From assembly GCA_031266875.1 (NCBI GenBank), contig JAISAE010000024.1:1-61949 (forward strand): a DNA stretch of 61,949 nt, written 5' to 3'. A model generated the notes under the pieces. That model saw only the letters and a program-made list of their open reading frames with translations. It searched no databases and was not told the DNA's origin. The stretch's first letter is position 1. The number at the start of each line of letters is the position of its first letter. The translations under genes were made by a program, and so were the position numbers. Shown piece by piece: positions 27,080-35,954 of this stretch. The DNA is from Treponema sp. (GTDB lineage: Bacteria > Spirochaetota > Spirochaetia > Treponematales > Breznakiellaceae).

Positions 27080-28411
27080 TTGAAAACTGAGCTTTCTTAC
27101 TATGAGGTTTGTCCCAAAGTCTTGCTGGCCAAAGATTGCGGGGCCATAACTATCCGGCCACTGGGTCATCATGCCGCGTTCAAGCCGGAAACACCGTATA
27201 CCATAACCGTGATTCCCATGAACGAGACCACGCGAAACGATAAGGCTCAAGCCTATCCCGTATATAAAGCCAATTCCGCAGACGGCTCTTTGTCGTTTTC
27301 CCACCAGCTCGGCGCTGAGGGGCAGTATGCCCTCCGCATTGTTCCTCAGATCGATACTATGCCCAGAGGGTTTCCGCTGGAAGTGCGGGTATATGCTGTG
27401 GAGGAAGACCTTTATCGCCTGCGGCCTTATCGGGGAGACCTGCATGCCCACACCTGCTATTCCGACGGCAAGGAAGCGCCAGCCATTGTCGCTGCCAACT
27501 ATCGGAAGGCGGGCTTCGACTTCCTGGCTATCACTGACCATGAGCGATACGAGCCTTCGATTGAAGCAATCGACGCTTACCGTGATATACCGATTGACAT
27601 CCGGCTGTTCCCAGGCGAGGAAGTTCATCCCCAGGGAAATCACACCCACTATATTCACATTGGTGGAATATCCAGTGTGAACAAGCTCATGCAAAGCGAT
27701 TGGGCGCGTTACCATCGTGAAGTAGCGGAGCTCGCTGCTGGTCTGAATATACCTGAATCGCTTAACCGTGAGGAATTCGCCTCATGCCAATGGGTTTGCC
27801 GTGAGATACACAAGGCCGGCGGGCTTGCTATCATGGTGCATCCCCACTGGATTCACGATCACGCCTACCATATACGGGAAGATATGGCGGCGTATATGCT
27901 CAAAGCAACGTGTTTTGACGCCTTTGAACTCATAGGCGGCCAGACCTTGCAGGAAAACATACCCCAGGTCGCGCTTTGGCGCCAATTACAGGCTGAAGGG
28001 AATACCATACCAATACTCGGTTGTAGTGATTCTCACGGCACGGTGAACAGCCCTTGGTTCAATACGGCAAAGTCTATCGTCTTTGCCGAATATGCTGGGC
28101 GTTCCGCCATCATGGACGCCATTCGGCAGAACCGTTCTGTGGCTCAGGAGCAATACACGTTTGGGCCTTATGGACAGGAACCTTTGCCCCGTATGTACGG
28201 CGAATACCGTTATGTGATGTTTGCCCTGTTTTTGGAGGAAGAGTATTTCCCAATCCATGATGAACTTTGTTACGAGGAAGGCCGTCTGATGAAGGATTAT
28301 ATATGCGGCGCCCCCAACGCCGCAGGGCTTTTGACCACTCTCCACGGCCGCTGCGAAGCCCTGATGAAACGTTACTGGGAGCAAGCGAAAAAGCCCGCCG
28401 CCCTTTATTGA
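27080..28411 (+). CDS. PHP-domain metallohydrolase (CehA/McbA-like)
   Basis: Metal-dependent phosphoesterase-type hydrolase. The PHP domain starts with YRGDLHAHTCYSDGKE (about residues 115-130), has the second site AITDHERYE, and a third histidine cluster in GNHTHYIHIGG and MVHPHW; the C-terminal GCSDSHGT completes the metal site. About 110 residues of a beta-rich domain precede it, as in CehA/McbA-like proteins. The start is TTG at 27080 with AAGGAG 6 bases upstream; this ribosome site decides the start. Substrate unknown. Confidence 0.85.
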   Translation: MKTELSYYEVCPKVLLAKDCGAITIRPLGHHAAFKPETPYTITVIPMNETTRNDKAQAYPVYKANSADGSLSFSHQLGAEGQYALRIVPQIDTMPRGFPLEVRVYAVEEDLYRLRPYRGDLHAHTCYSDGKEAPAIVAANYRKAGFDFLAITDHERYEPSIEAIDAYRDIPIDIRLFPGEEVHPQGNHTHYIHIGGISSVNKLMQSDWARYHREVAELAAGLNIPESLNREEFASCQWVCREIHKAGGLAIMVHPHWIHDHAYHIREDMAAYMLKATCFDAFELIGGQTLQENIPQVALWRQLQAEGNTIPILGCSDSHGTVNSPWFNTAKSIVFAEYAGRSAIMDAIRQNRSVAQEQYTFGPYGQEPLPRMYGEYRYVMFALFLEEEYFPIHDELCYEEGRLMKDYICGAPNAAGLLTTLHGRCEALMKRYWEQAKKPAALY

Positions 28412-28433
28412 GCCGCTGGGCTTAAAACAAGAA

Positions 28434-28466
28434 GCTGTCCGCCTCAAGCGGCTTGAGGCGGACAGC
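28434..28466. terminator. Bidirectional hairpin between PHP and paaK genes
   Basis: Perfect 15-bp arms (GCTGTCCGCCTCAAG and its complement) with a CGG loop between two convergent stops. Only a weak T-rich run follows on the plus strand. Confidence 0.7.
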
Positions 28467-28469
28467 AGT

Positions 28470-29783
28470 TTACACGTCTTTTGGCCGATTGTCCTGAACC
28501 CGCTTGGCTTTTCCTTCAGACACCGGCAAACTGCCGCTCTCGTGTAGTTCCACCCGTGGGTTAATCGTGATCATAGACTGCAAGGTTCTGCGGATTCTTT
28601 CTTTCAGCGCGTTAAGCGGACGAGTGTCGTCCATAAAGATGTTTGGCCTAACCTCAATCTTAACGGTGAGACGGTCTAATACGCCTTCCTTCTCAACTAC
28701 AATCAGATAGTTATTGCCTACTTCCTTGATTGACATGATGACTTCCTCAATCTGGCTGGGGAAGAGGTTTACGCCATTGATGATGAGCATATCATCAGTG
28801 CGGCCTGTGATACGGCGCAGACGGCGGTGGGTTCTACCACAAGAACACGGCTCAGTGTAGAAGCCAGTCAGATCGCGGGTACGGTAGCGCAGTATGGGCG
28901 ACGCTTCACGGCACAAGCAAGTAAGCACAAGTTCGCCAACTTCGCCGTCAGGAACCGGCTCAAGCGTGTCAGGGTTCACGATTTCAGCGATGTAGCCATC
29001 TTCCCAAATGTGGAGACCATCTTTTGCCTGACACTCAAAGGCCACACCAGGCCCATTCATCTCGGAAAGCCCATAGGAGTTATATACGTCGATGCAAAGC
29101 AAGTCCTCAATACGGCGTCGCGTGTCCTCTGAATACGGCTCTGCGCCGGCAAAGGCTCGTTTCAGTGCCAGAGACCCGCGTGTAACTCCCTCTTCCCGCA
29201 TCTTCGCCTCAACGTGAAGCAGAAAACTCGGCGTCGCATGAACCACAGTCGTTCCAAAATCCTGCATCAGCTTGAACTGCCGCGTGGTGTTCCCCGGGCC
29301 AGAGGGAATCACGAGCATTCCAACCGCTTCACCGCCAAAATGAAAGCCCAAGCCGCCAGTGAAAAGGCCGTAGGTAATCATGTTCTGAAACACGTCAGTC
29401 TTGTTACACCCTGTGGCATAGATAGAACGCGCCACAAAGTTTGTCCAGCGCACAATATCTTCCTTGTTAAAATAGATTGTTGTGGGCGTTCCAGTGGTTC
29501 CGCTTGAGGCGTGAAGGCGTATCACCTCGTCTTTAGGCACGCTGAGGAAGCCATAGGGAAAGCCATCACGCAGATCATGCTTGGTGGTAAAAGGCACACG
29601 CCGAATATCCGCGAGGCTCCTGATCTCGTCCGCGCTGTTGATGCCCGCTTCACTCAGGCGCTTTTGGTAAAACGGCGTTCTCATGGCCACAGCAAGTATC
29701 TTTTTAAGCTGCTCAAGCTGATACGTTTCCAATTCTGCGTGGGGAAGTGTTTCCATCCGTTCATTCCAGTATTGATAGGTCAT
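28470..29783 (-). CDS. paaK: Phenylacetate-CoA ligase (PaaK-type, AMP-forming)
   Basis: Adenylate-forming ligase that activates an aryl acid (phenylacetate or indoleacetate) to its CoA thioester via an acyl-AMP. The ATP loop is RLHASSGTTGTPTTIYF (about residues 92-108), the A5-like motif YNSYGLSEMNGPG (about 235), the ADP-binding region RYRTRDLT, and the C-terminal RITGRTDDMLIINGVNLFP hinge. It starts at the ATG at 29783 with GGAG upstream (437 aa, normal). In anaerobes of guts PaaK often couples to an indolepyruvate ferredoxin oxidoreductase; none is adjacent here. Confidence 0.93.
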   Translation of the reverse strand: MTYQYWNERMETLPHAELETYQLEQLKKILAVAMRTPFYQKRLSEAGINSADEIRSLADIRRVPFTTKHDLRDGFPYGFLSVPKDEVIRLHASSGTTGTPTTIYFNKEDIVRWTNFVARSIYATGCNKTDVFQNMITYGLFTGGLGFHFGGEAVGMLVIPSGPGNTTRQFKLMQDFGTTVVHATPSFLLHVEAKMREEGVTRGSLALKRAFAGAEPYSEDTRRRIEDLLCIDVYNSYGLSEMNGPGVAFECQAKDGLHIWEDGYIAEIVNPDTLEPVPDGEVGELVLTCLCREASPILRYRTRDLTGFYTEPCSCGRTHRRLRRITGRTDDMLIINGVNLFPSQIEEVIMSIKEVGNNYLIVVEKEGVLDRLTVKIEVRPNIFMDDTRPLNALKERIRRTLQSMITINPRVELHESGSLPVSEGKAKRVQDNRPKDV

Positions 29784-29829
29784 TCTATTCTCCAATTAGG
29801 TTTTATCGCATTATACACATTTAACAGTA

Positions 29830-29858
29830 TTGACATAGAGGTACAGATAGAACAGAAT
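29830..29858 (+). promoter_or_regulatory. Possible promoter of the HU-like/DUF4469 gene
   Basis: A perfect TTGACA (29830-29835) with a 17-base spacer and a weaker CAGAAT -10 (29853-29858), about 110 bases before the gene. Confidence 0.35.
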
Positions 29859-29971
29859 AGCTCTCGTACCCGCGCAGCGCTGGGAATCAATGTCTATGCA
29901 CACTGAATAATCAGCCCAAGCTGCAAACCCCTGCCTTTAGACAAGGCTACTGACTAAGGAGTTGACCTACT

Positions 29972-30730
29972 GTGAATAAAGTAATAGGCAATGTCAACGA
30001 AGTCTTGCACCGTATCAAAGTCAAGCTATATCCAAACTATTTATCCGGTGCTTCAGGCGTGTATATTGCCAAGACCCACAATGAAGCTGTTCTCTCAGTT
30101 GAGGACGTGTGCGCTGCTGCCAAGAACCGGGGTGGCTTTACTGGCAGCTACGATGATCTCGTCAAGGATGTAAAGGTTTTCTTTGAAGAGGCGGCCTACC
30201 AGCTCACCGATGGCTTTGCTGTCAACACCGGCTGGTTCTCCTTGCATCCCAAAGTTGGCGGAACCTTCTCAAAAACAGGAAAAAGCCTAGATACCAAAAA
30301 ACACAAGGTAGATTTCTCGTTCCGGCCTATGGATCGCCTATGGGAACTGGCCGACAACATTGAAGTTGAGATAGAAGGCGTTGCCAATACGTCAGGTTTT
30401 ATTGACAGTATTCTGGATGTCCGCAGTGGGGAGCTTAATCGGATTCTTTCCCCTGGCGGCGCTCTGGTTATAACCGGCAGCAAGATAAAGCTTGCCGGAG
30501 ATCACCCGGATGTTGGTATCTGGTTTTATCAGGATATTCCAAATACACAACCCGTAAAGGTAACGGAAAACCTAAGTGAGAACAGTTCCATCAAACTTAT
30601 CGCGGCCATTCCAGCCCTCCAGCAAGGTTCTCTCTGGCGACTGCAGATTGTTACTCAGTTTACCAACGGCTCGCTTCTGCTTAAAACGCCCCGTATTATA
30701 GAATTTCCCACCGAATTAACCATAGTTTGA
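29972..30730 (+). CDS. HU-like DNA-binding / DUF4469 protein
   Basis: A two-domain protein. The N-terminal ~115 residues resemble the HU/IHF-like domain found with DUF4469 (VLSVEDVCAAAKNRGGFTGSYDDLVKDVKVFFEEAAYQLTDG and GWFSLHPKVGG). The C-terminal half (SGELNRILSPGGALVITGSKIKLAG onward) matches DUF4469, an immunoglobulin-like module. The start is GTG at 29972, with AAGGAG 10 bases upstream (252 aa). Such proteins are common in Bacteroidetes and some treponemes; function unproven, presumed nucleoid- or DNA-associated. A good intrinsic terminator ends the gene, and a palindromic 23-bp array begins right after. Confidence 0.8.
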   Translation: MNKVIGNVNEVLHRIKVKLYPNYLSGASGVYIAKTHNEAVLSVEDVCAAAKNRGGFTGSYDDLVKDVKVFFEEAAYQLTDGFAVNTGWFSLHPKVGGTFSKTGKSLDTKKHKVDFSFRPMDRLWELADNIEVEIEGVANTSGFIDSILDVRSGELNRILSPGGALVITGSKIKLAGDHPDVGIWFYQDIPNTQPVKVTENLSENSSIKLIAAIPALQQGSLWRLQIVTQFTNGSLLLKTPRIIEFPTELTIV

Positions 30731-30739
30731 ATCTTGGCC

Positions 30740-30779
30740 AGAGAAGGAATACACCTATTGTTCCTTCTCTGTTTTTTTT
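30740..30779 (+). terminator. Intrinsic terminator of the DUF4469 gene
   Basis: 10-bp stem (AGAGAAGGAA / TTCCTTCTCT) with an 11-base loop followed by G and eight Ts. The best rho-independent terminator in the window. Confidence 0.9.
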
Positions 30780-30782
30780 GCT

Positions 30783-31100
30783 TATAGGCTATGTTCCGTA
30801 TCCACACTAAGGCTATATATGAAAGTCCGTGTAGCCTTTATAGAGCTATCTGTATAGCTTATACCAGCTTCTCTGTGTAGCTTACACTGGTTTCTCTGTG
30901 TAGTCTGTACCGGCTTCTCTGTGTAGCTTACACAGACTTTTCCGTGTATCCTATACTGGAAAGTCTGTGTAGCTTACACAGATTTTCCAGTGCAGTCTTT
31001 ACAGAATTCTTCGTGTAGTTTACACTGGATTCTCTGTGTAGCTTACACTGGTTTCTCCGTGTAGGATACACAGACTTTCCAGTGCAGTATGAACAAGATG
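30783..31100. repeat. 23-bp palindromic tandem array, copy B (about 14 units, inverted)
   Basis: Same GTGTAGNCTACAC family as at 4833, in the opposite orientation: units such as TGTAGCTTACACTGGTTTCTC spaced exactly 23 bases (for example 30853, 30876, 30899, and still in phase at 31083). Units differ in many bases but keep the dyad and the CTTCTCTG linker. Lies between a terminator and an ABC exporter. Confidence 0.9.
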
Positions 31101-31215
31101 TTTCATTCTAGTTTAGTGTTAATAGCGTTATATCTATAGTGGTAATTGCTAGGCAGACTTACAATGCTGTATAAAACTCTCTTGCCTTATCGGATGTATC
31201 ATAAGATACTTACCT

Positions 31216-33009
31216 ATGATGAAAATAAATCTTACAAACCGTGTGTTCGGCACGAGGGATTTTATTACTATTCCTTTGGCGTGTGCGCCTTTGCATACCC
31301 TTTACTGCGGGATAAACAGCCTTCTCGCGGCGCTCACACCGTCGATGTTGATTCTGGCAATGGCGCGGTTCGTGGACACGGCGCTCCTTATCTTCCAAGG
31401 CGGGACAAAGGAGGAGGAAATCTATATCCCTCTTATCATGATTGTGATGATCATTATCTATCAGAACATCAACGGCGCTCTCTCAGCCTTTTCCAAGGAA
31501 CGGCTTAATTTGAGTCTTGCAGAGAATTTCCGTGTTGCAACAGTTGAAAAGCGAGCGCGTCTGGAATACTGGCATATCGAGTCCAATGAAAGCTGGGAAC
31601 TTATCAACCGAGTATGCAGAGACCCTGCGGGACGAATTCGTAGGGGATTTGAGAACCTGTTAGAAATTACGAGTATCGTGATTCAGGTTACATCGGTGCT
31701 GGCTATTCTGTTTGCCCAGGTATGGTGGGTAGGGCTGGCGGTGATTGCCATATCGGTTCCCGCTTTTGCCGTGGCTATTAAGGGCGGTAAAGCAAGCTAT
31801 GAAGCTGACCAAGAGGCGGAAAAGTTTACGCGCCGGGCAGATTATCTCTCCAGTGTGCTTATGGGCCGGGAAAACGTGGAGGAACGCTCTCTCTTTGGGT
31901 ACACCAAAGCGATCAAAGGTAAGTGGCGCGAAAAGTTTGACGCTGCCCGGAAGATCAGGTTCCGTGCTAACCTTAAATATTTTGTACGGGTTAAGGGGAC
32001 AGGGATCATGATTGCCCTACTTTCGATAGCCATTGCGGGAATCCTTATCTTTCCACTGTCGTCTGGTAATCTCAGCACGGGGATGTTTATCGCCCTAGTT
32101 ACTGGGGCATTTAATCTAGTACAGATGATGTCCTGGGGGCTGCCCTGGAACCTGAAAGAACTAGTAAGCAATCGAGAATACATAAAGGACTTGAGCGCCT
32201 TTGGCGCGTTGAGTGAGCAAAAGGGCGCTTTGGATGAGCCAGTGGCGGAGGCTTTCCGGTTTGAAAGCCTTGAGTTCCACAACGTTTCCTTTAAATACCC
32301 CGGCACTGACCGGTATGTCCTGAAAGGTCTTTCCCTCCGGTTTGAAGGCGGCAGGCACTATGCAGTGGTCGGGGTCAACGGCGCGGGTAAAACCACTCTG
32401 ACTAAACTCCTGACCGGCCTCTACTGCGAGTACGAGGGAGAGATTTTCCTGAATGGGAAAACCCTTCGGGACTATTCCCAGGGGGAGTTAAAGGGGATTT
32501 TCGCGGTGGTGTACCAAGATTATGCCCGCTATTTTATCTCCCTAGCGGAGAATATCACGTTAGGCAGCAGGGAAGGCGACGATAGGACGCGGATGGAGGA
32601 AATTCTGAAACAGATTGGCCTTGAGGACGCAACACGGGACCTGCCTCGTGGTATGGATACCAGTCTGGGAAAGATTCGTGAAGGAGGCGTTGACCTTTCT
32701 GGAGGTCAGTGGCAGCGGCTGGCCATAGCTCGCGCTGTCTATCGCCCATCTGCGGTTTATATCCTTGATGAACCAACTGCGGCTCTTGATCCAGTGGCGG
32801 AGTCAGAGGTGTATGGAATGTTTGGCCGGATCAGCGCGGGAAGGCCGGCAATATTCATTACCCACCGGCTGGGAGCAGCGCGGCTGGCGGATGAGATTGT
32901 GGTTATTGATGAAGGCCGAGTTGCTGAACTAGGGAGCCATGAGGACTTAATGGGGCGCGGCGGCATATACGCTGAAATGTTTGAAAGCCAAAGGAGCTGG
33001 TACCAATGA
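31216..33009 (+). CDS. ABC exporter half-transporter A (TMD-NBD)
   Basis: Membrane-spanning half of a heterodimeric type-IV ABC exporter. Hydrophobic segments occupy residues ~20-310 and the nucleotide-binding domain follows: Walker A GVNGAGKTT (about 385), Q-loop VVYQDYARYF, signature DLSGGQWQRLAIARA (about 493), Walker B YILDEPTAALDP, H-loop FITHRLG. Substrate unknown (lipid, peptide or drug). It overlaps the next gene by ATGA, the mark of translational coupling. The start ATG at 31216 has no clear ribosome site; the ATG at 31219 is also possible. 597 aa. Confidence 0.88.
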   Translation: MMKINLTNRVFGTRDFITIPLACAPLHTLYCGINSLLAALTPSMLILAMARFVDTALLIFQGGTKEEEIYIPLIMIVMIIIYQNINGALSAFSKERLNLSLAENFRVATVEKRARLEYWHIESNESWELINRVCRDPAGRIRRGFENLLEITSIVIQVTSVLAILFAQVWWVGLAVIAISVPAFAVAIKGGKASYEADQEAEKFTRRADYLSSVLMGRENVEERSLFGYTKAIKGKWREKFDAARKIRFRANLKYFVRVKGTGIMIALLSIAIAGILIFPLSSGNLSTGMFIALVTGAFNLVQMMSWGLPWNLKELVSNREYIKDLSAFGALSEQKGALDEPVAEAFRFESLEFHNVSFKYPGTDRYVLKGLSLRFEGGRHYAVVGVNGAGKTTLTKLLTGLYCEYEGEIFLNGKTLRDYSQGELKGIFAVVYQDYARYFISLAENITLGSREGDDRTRMEEILKQIGLEDATRDLPRGMDTSLGKIREGGVDLSGGQWQRLAIARAVYRPSAVYILDEPTAALDPVAESEVYGMFGRISAGRPAIFITHRLGAARLADEIVVIDEGRVAELGSHEDLMGRGGIYAEMFESQRSWYQ

Positions 33010-34826
33010 GTAAACAAAAAGCTATTGCTGGAAAGGAGCAAGATGGGAAGGAGTACGGTGTATTTACCCTGCTGGGCAAGCTCGCGCCGCCGGTGTTCCG
33101 GGCTGCTCCTATCAGCTTTATTCTGATAAACATGATGGGGATACTTCACGGAGCTTCTTGGGGCGTGGATGTTACGGCCAGGCAGCGTTTCTTTGACTCC
33201 GCTGCAGCCCTTGTTGGGGGCGCTGGCGGGACAGCGCCGGTATTTGCCGCTCTTGGCTTGCTGGGTCTCGTGGCTCTCCTGTGCCAAGTCTTAAACGGCG
33301 CGCATAATCTTTTCTATATGCCTCTGAGTGATAAAATCATAGGCGCTCTGACTGTAACCATGCAGGAAAAGGCGGCACGAATAGCGCCAATACAGTTTGA
33401 GGACACCCGCCGCTTGGATGACATCAACAAGGCCAGCCAGGGCAAGGATAACGTCGTTGATTTTGCTATGACTTTCATTAACATCTTCACCTTTTACGTT
33501 CCCTATTTTGTCTATATGAGTCTGTACCTTATGAGCCTGAAACCCCTGCTAGCAATTTCCATCGCCATTGTCTTTGTCCCAACAGCCCTGACCCAGATCA
33601 TCCGTGTCCGGGCCTTTACGGACGTAGAGAAGGGTGCCGCACCAGCCCGGCGGGAGTACGAATACTACGAAACCTGTATCGCGGGTCGGGAGTATTTCAA
33701 GGAAACTCGCCTTTTAGGAGGCTTCCGGTTTTTCAGCAAGCTCTACATTGACGCTTTCAGGGTGATGCGGGACCTGATCCTCAAGGCCCGGCTCAAGTCG
33801 GATATGTTTGAACTGGGCGCACGCGCACTGACTTGCGGCGGCTACTTCTGCATACTCTTTCTGCTGTTCCGGTCTCTGATGGCTGCTGAGATCAGCGTCG
33901 GCGCTTTTGCGGCAGTGGCCAGTGCTATTGGTATGCTGTATAACATTATGGAAGAGGTTGTTTGTATGCATATTGGAAGGATAGCTCAAAACATGGGCGC
34001 TATCCGCAACTACGTTAGGTTTATGGAGATGGAGGAACGGGGCGGCGTGAACCGGGAACCAGAGGCGGACTGCGACATAAGCCTAGAAGGGGTCAGCTTT
34101 ACTTACCCAGGCGCTGAAAGTCCCGCAGTCAAAGATGTAAGCCTGCGGATAAAAAACAGTGAAACCCTCGCCATTGTAGGGGAGAATGGTTCCGGCAAAT
34201 CCACTCTGGTACGGCTCATTACAGGCATTTATACTCCGGCTGAAGGGGCAGTACGATATGGACGAGACCGCACGGAAGACCTCAGTCTTTCTTCCCTGTG
34301 TGGCTGTACTTCTGGGGTGTTTCAAAAGTACCAGAAGTACCAGATGACCCTGGAGGAGAACCTTATCATCAGCCGGGCGGATGCGGACTGGGCAGTGGCA
34401 GACCGCAGGCGGCTGGACGAGATCTGCGAACAGGCTGGAGTGGAGCGGGAGAGTGCGGCCTTTCCCCAGGGCTACGACACAATGCTCTCCCGTGAATTCG
34501 ACGGGGTTGACCTTTCAGGCGGACAGTGGCAGCGGGTGGCTATTGGGCGGGGCTTTTTCCGGGAACACAGCCTCATCGTGCTGGACGAACCCACAGCAGC
34601 CATAGACCCCTACGAAGAAACCCGTATCTACCAGCGGTTCGCGGAAATATCCAAGGGAAAGACGGCGATCATTGTAACCCACCGGCTGGGGTCAGTGAGG
34701 CTCGCAGACCGGATAGTGGTGATGAAAGAAGGCCGCCTGGTGGAAAGTGGAACTCACGAGGAGCTTGTCGCCGCCGGAGGAGAGTATGCCCAGCTCTACG
34801 CATCCCAGGAGCAGTGGTACAAGTGA
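33006..34826 (+). CDS. ABC exporter half-transporter B (TMD-NBD)
   Basis: Second half of the heterodimer, 606 aa. Six-helix membrane domain to about residue 330, then the ATPase: Walker A GENGSGKST (about 395), Q-loop VFQKYQKYQMT, signature DLSGGQWQRVAIGRGFF, Walker B LIVLDEPTAAIDP, H-loop IVTHRLG. Both halves have intact-looking catalytic residues, so neither site is obviously degenerate. Its final codon and stop form the first bases of the 147-bp duplication that follows. Confidence 0.88.
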   Translation: MSKQKAIAGKEQDGKEYGVFTLLGKLAPPVFRAAPISFILINMMGILHGASWGVDVTARQRFFDSAAALVGGAGGTAPVFAALGLLGLVALLCQVLNGAHNLFYMPLSDKIIGALTVTMQEKAARIAPIQFEDTRRLDDINKASQGKDNVVDFAMTFINIFTFYVPYFVYMSLYLMSLKPLLAISIAIVFVPTALTQIIRVRAFTDVEKGAAPARREYEYYETCIAGREYFKETRLLGGFRFFSKLYIDAFRVMRDLILKARLKSDMFELGARALTCGGYFCILFLLFRSLMAAEISVGAFAAVASAIGMLYNIMEEVVCMHIGRIAQNMGAIRNYVRFMEMEERGGVNREPEADCDISLEGVSFTYPGAESPAVKDVSLRIKNSETLAIVGENGSGKSTLVRLITGIYTPAEGAVRYGRDRTEDLSLSSLCGCTSGVFQKYQKYQMTLEENLIISRADADWAVADRRRLDEICEQAGVERESAAFPQGYDTMLSREFDGVDLSGGQWQRVAIGRGFFREHSLIVLDEPTAAIDPYEETRIYQRFAEISKGKTAIIVTHRLGSVRLADRIVVMKEGRLVESGTHEELVAAGGEYAQLYASQEQWYK

Positions 34827-35120
34827 TTCGCTGCGAATGGTTCATCCCAAGAACCTGCTTGCGTAAGGAGACTTGGGACGGAACCAAAGGTATGGAGCGT
34901 GAGTTGGTTTTGGAACAAGCTTAGGTATCAAGGTAAGCATGATAGATACAGCTAAGTCGCTGATGCGTAAGTGATTCGCTGCGAAGGGTTCATACCCAAG
35001 AACCTGCTTGCATAGAGGAGCTTTAGGGCGGAATCAAAGGTATGGAGCGTGAGTTGGTTTTGGAACAAGCTCAGGTATCAAGGTAGGCATGATAGATACA
35101 GCTAAATCGCTGATGCGTAA
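34824..35120. repeat. 147-bp tandem duplication spanning a gene start
   Basis: Copy 1 is 34824-34970, copy 2 is 34971-35120, over 85% alike with a few substitutions and a 3-base difference. Each ends with the first codons of the formyltetrahydrofolate cyclo-ligase gene. In copy 1 these codons (MIDTAKSLMRK) run into TGA, leaving a 11-codon decoy reading frame upstream of the real gene. Confidence 0.85.
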
Positions 35121-35730
35121 AAAAATGAAGCGGCAGCTTGCCGCGCTTCTCTCCAGCGTGTTTTATAGCGAAGGTGTCAGAGGCGCGTCTTTTATACAGA
35201 GGCTAGCGCTCTGGAAGCAGTACGAGACGGTACTGCTTTTTCTTTCCATGCCGGACGAGATCGATACTGGCCCCTTGCTTGAGGCCGCACTCTCAGACGG
35301 CAAGCGGGTTTTTGTTCCTCGCGTGATGTCAGACACACCATACACAGCGCCAGATGCTCTTTCCCTTACCCACCGAAGCCTATGTTTTTTTCGCGTGTAT
35401 AGTATAAGTGGCCCCTGGCATTACGGTGCTTATCACATACGGGAGCCGCTGACCATGCGAGCCGAAGACCGCCTGGGGCCGGAACTCTTTCCCTCGCTCA
35501 TCATTGTACCGGGTATGGCCTTTGACCGCGAAGGCCGGCGCCTGGGGCATGGACGGGGTTACTACGACCGGTTTTTCGCAGAGCTTGATGCGCGTGGACT
35601 CGCGTATGCCACTATCGGGTTTTGCCTGGAAGCGCAGCTCGTTGAGCGCGTGCCAACAGACCTGTACGATAAACAGATGAATGCGGTTTGCACAGGGGAA
35701 GCTGTCAGCCAAAAAATGAGCGCCTCGTAG
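35089..35730 (+). CDS. 5-formyltetrahydrofolate cyclo-ligase
   Basis: Folate-pool enzyme converting 5-formyl-THF to 5,10-methenyl-THF with ATP. Signatures: N-terminal KKMKRQLAALLS, the substrate site region LFLSMPDEIDTGPLL (about residues 49-63), ATP-binding GRRLGHGRGYYDRFFAEL (about 156-173), and the C-terminal EAQLVERVPTDLYDKQMNAV. 213 aa, normal length. AAGG/AGG precedes the ATG. Its first 11 codons are duplicated upstream (see 34824). Confidence 0.93.
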   Translation: MIDTAKSLMRKKMKRQLAALLSSVFYSEGVRGASFIQRLALWKQYETVLLFLSMPDEIDTGPLLEAALSDGKRVFVPRVMSDTPYTAPDALSLTHRSLCFFRVYSISGPWHYGAYHIREPLTMRAEDRLGPELFPSLIIVPGMAFDREGRRLGHGRGYYDRFFAELDARGLAYATIGFCLEAQLVERVPTDLYDKQMNAVCTGEAVSQKMSAS

Positions 35731-35926
35731 TGTGAGCCGCCTTTCCAACAGTTCTTGTATTGCAGTAGCTTCGAGCTTCCGCTATCGCTCTTATGGTCTG
35801 GATAAAAAAGATAAATTTTTTAAGAGGGAACAAACGCGGCGAGTTGAAGGTTTCTCCTTGAAATCGTATAGTACGGGGAACAAATCCCGCGCATCCGGTG
35901 TTACACCTCAAATGGCGGGGTATTAA
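35731..35926. other. Intergenic gap before pyrD; nothing certain
   Basis: A 64-codon plus-strand frame crosses this gap but has no ribosome site or family motif. No hairpin with a T-tract is seen. Confidence 0.35.
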
Positions 35927-35954
35927 ATCCCATCGGGAGCGCGTGGATTGAAAC
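35927..35954 (+). CRISPR. Solitary type I-C-like CRISPR repeat
   Basis: ATCCCATCGGGAGC followed by GCGTGGATTGAAAC. The 3' tail GCGTGGATTGAAAC and the small TCCC-ATC-GGGA stem match the hallmark of type I-C repeats. Only one copy exists here, with no spacers or cas genes, so it is a remnant or a chance look-alike rather than an array. Confidence 0.4.

Noticed and set aside
35732-35926. 64-codon frame before pyrD
   Set aside because: No ribosome site, no motif, and its 3' end runs up to the CRISPR-like repeat.
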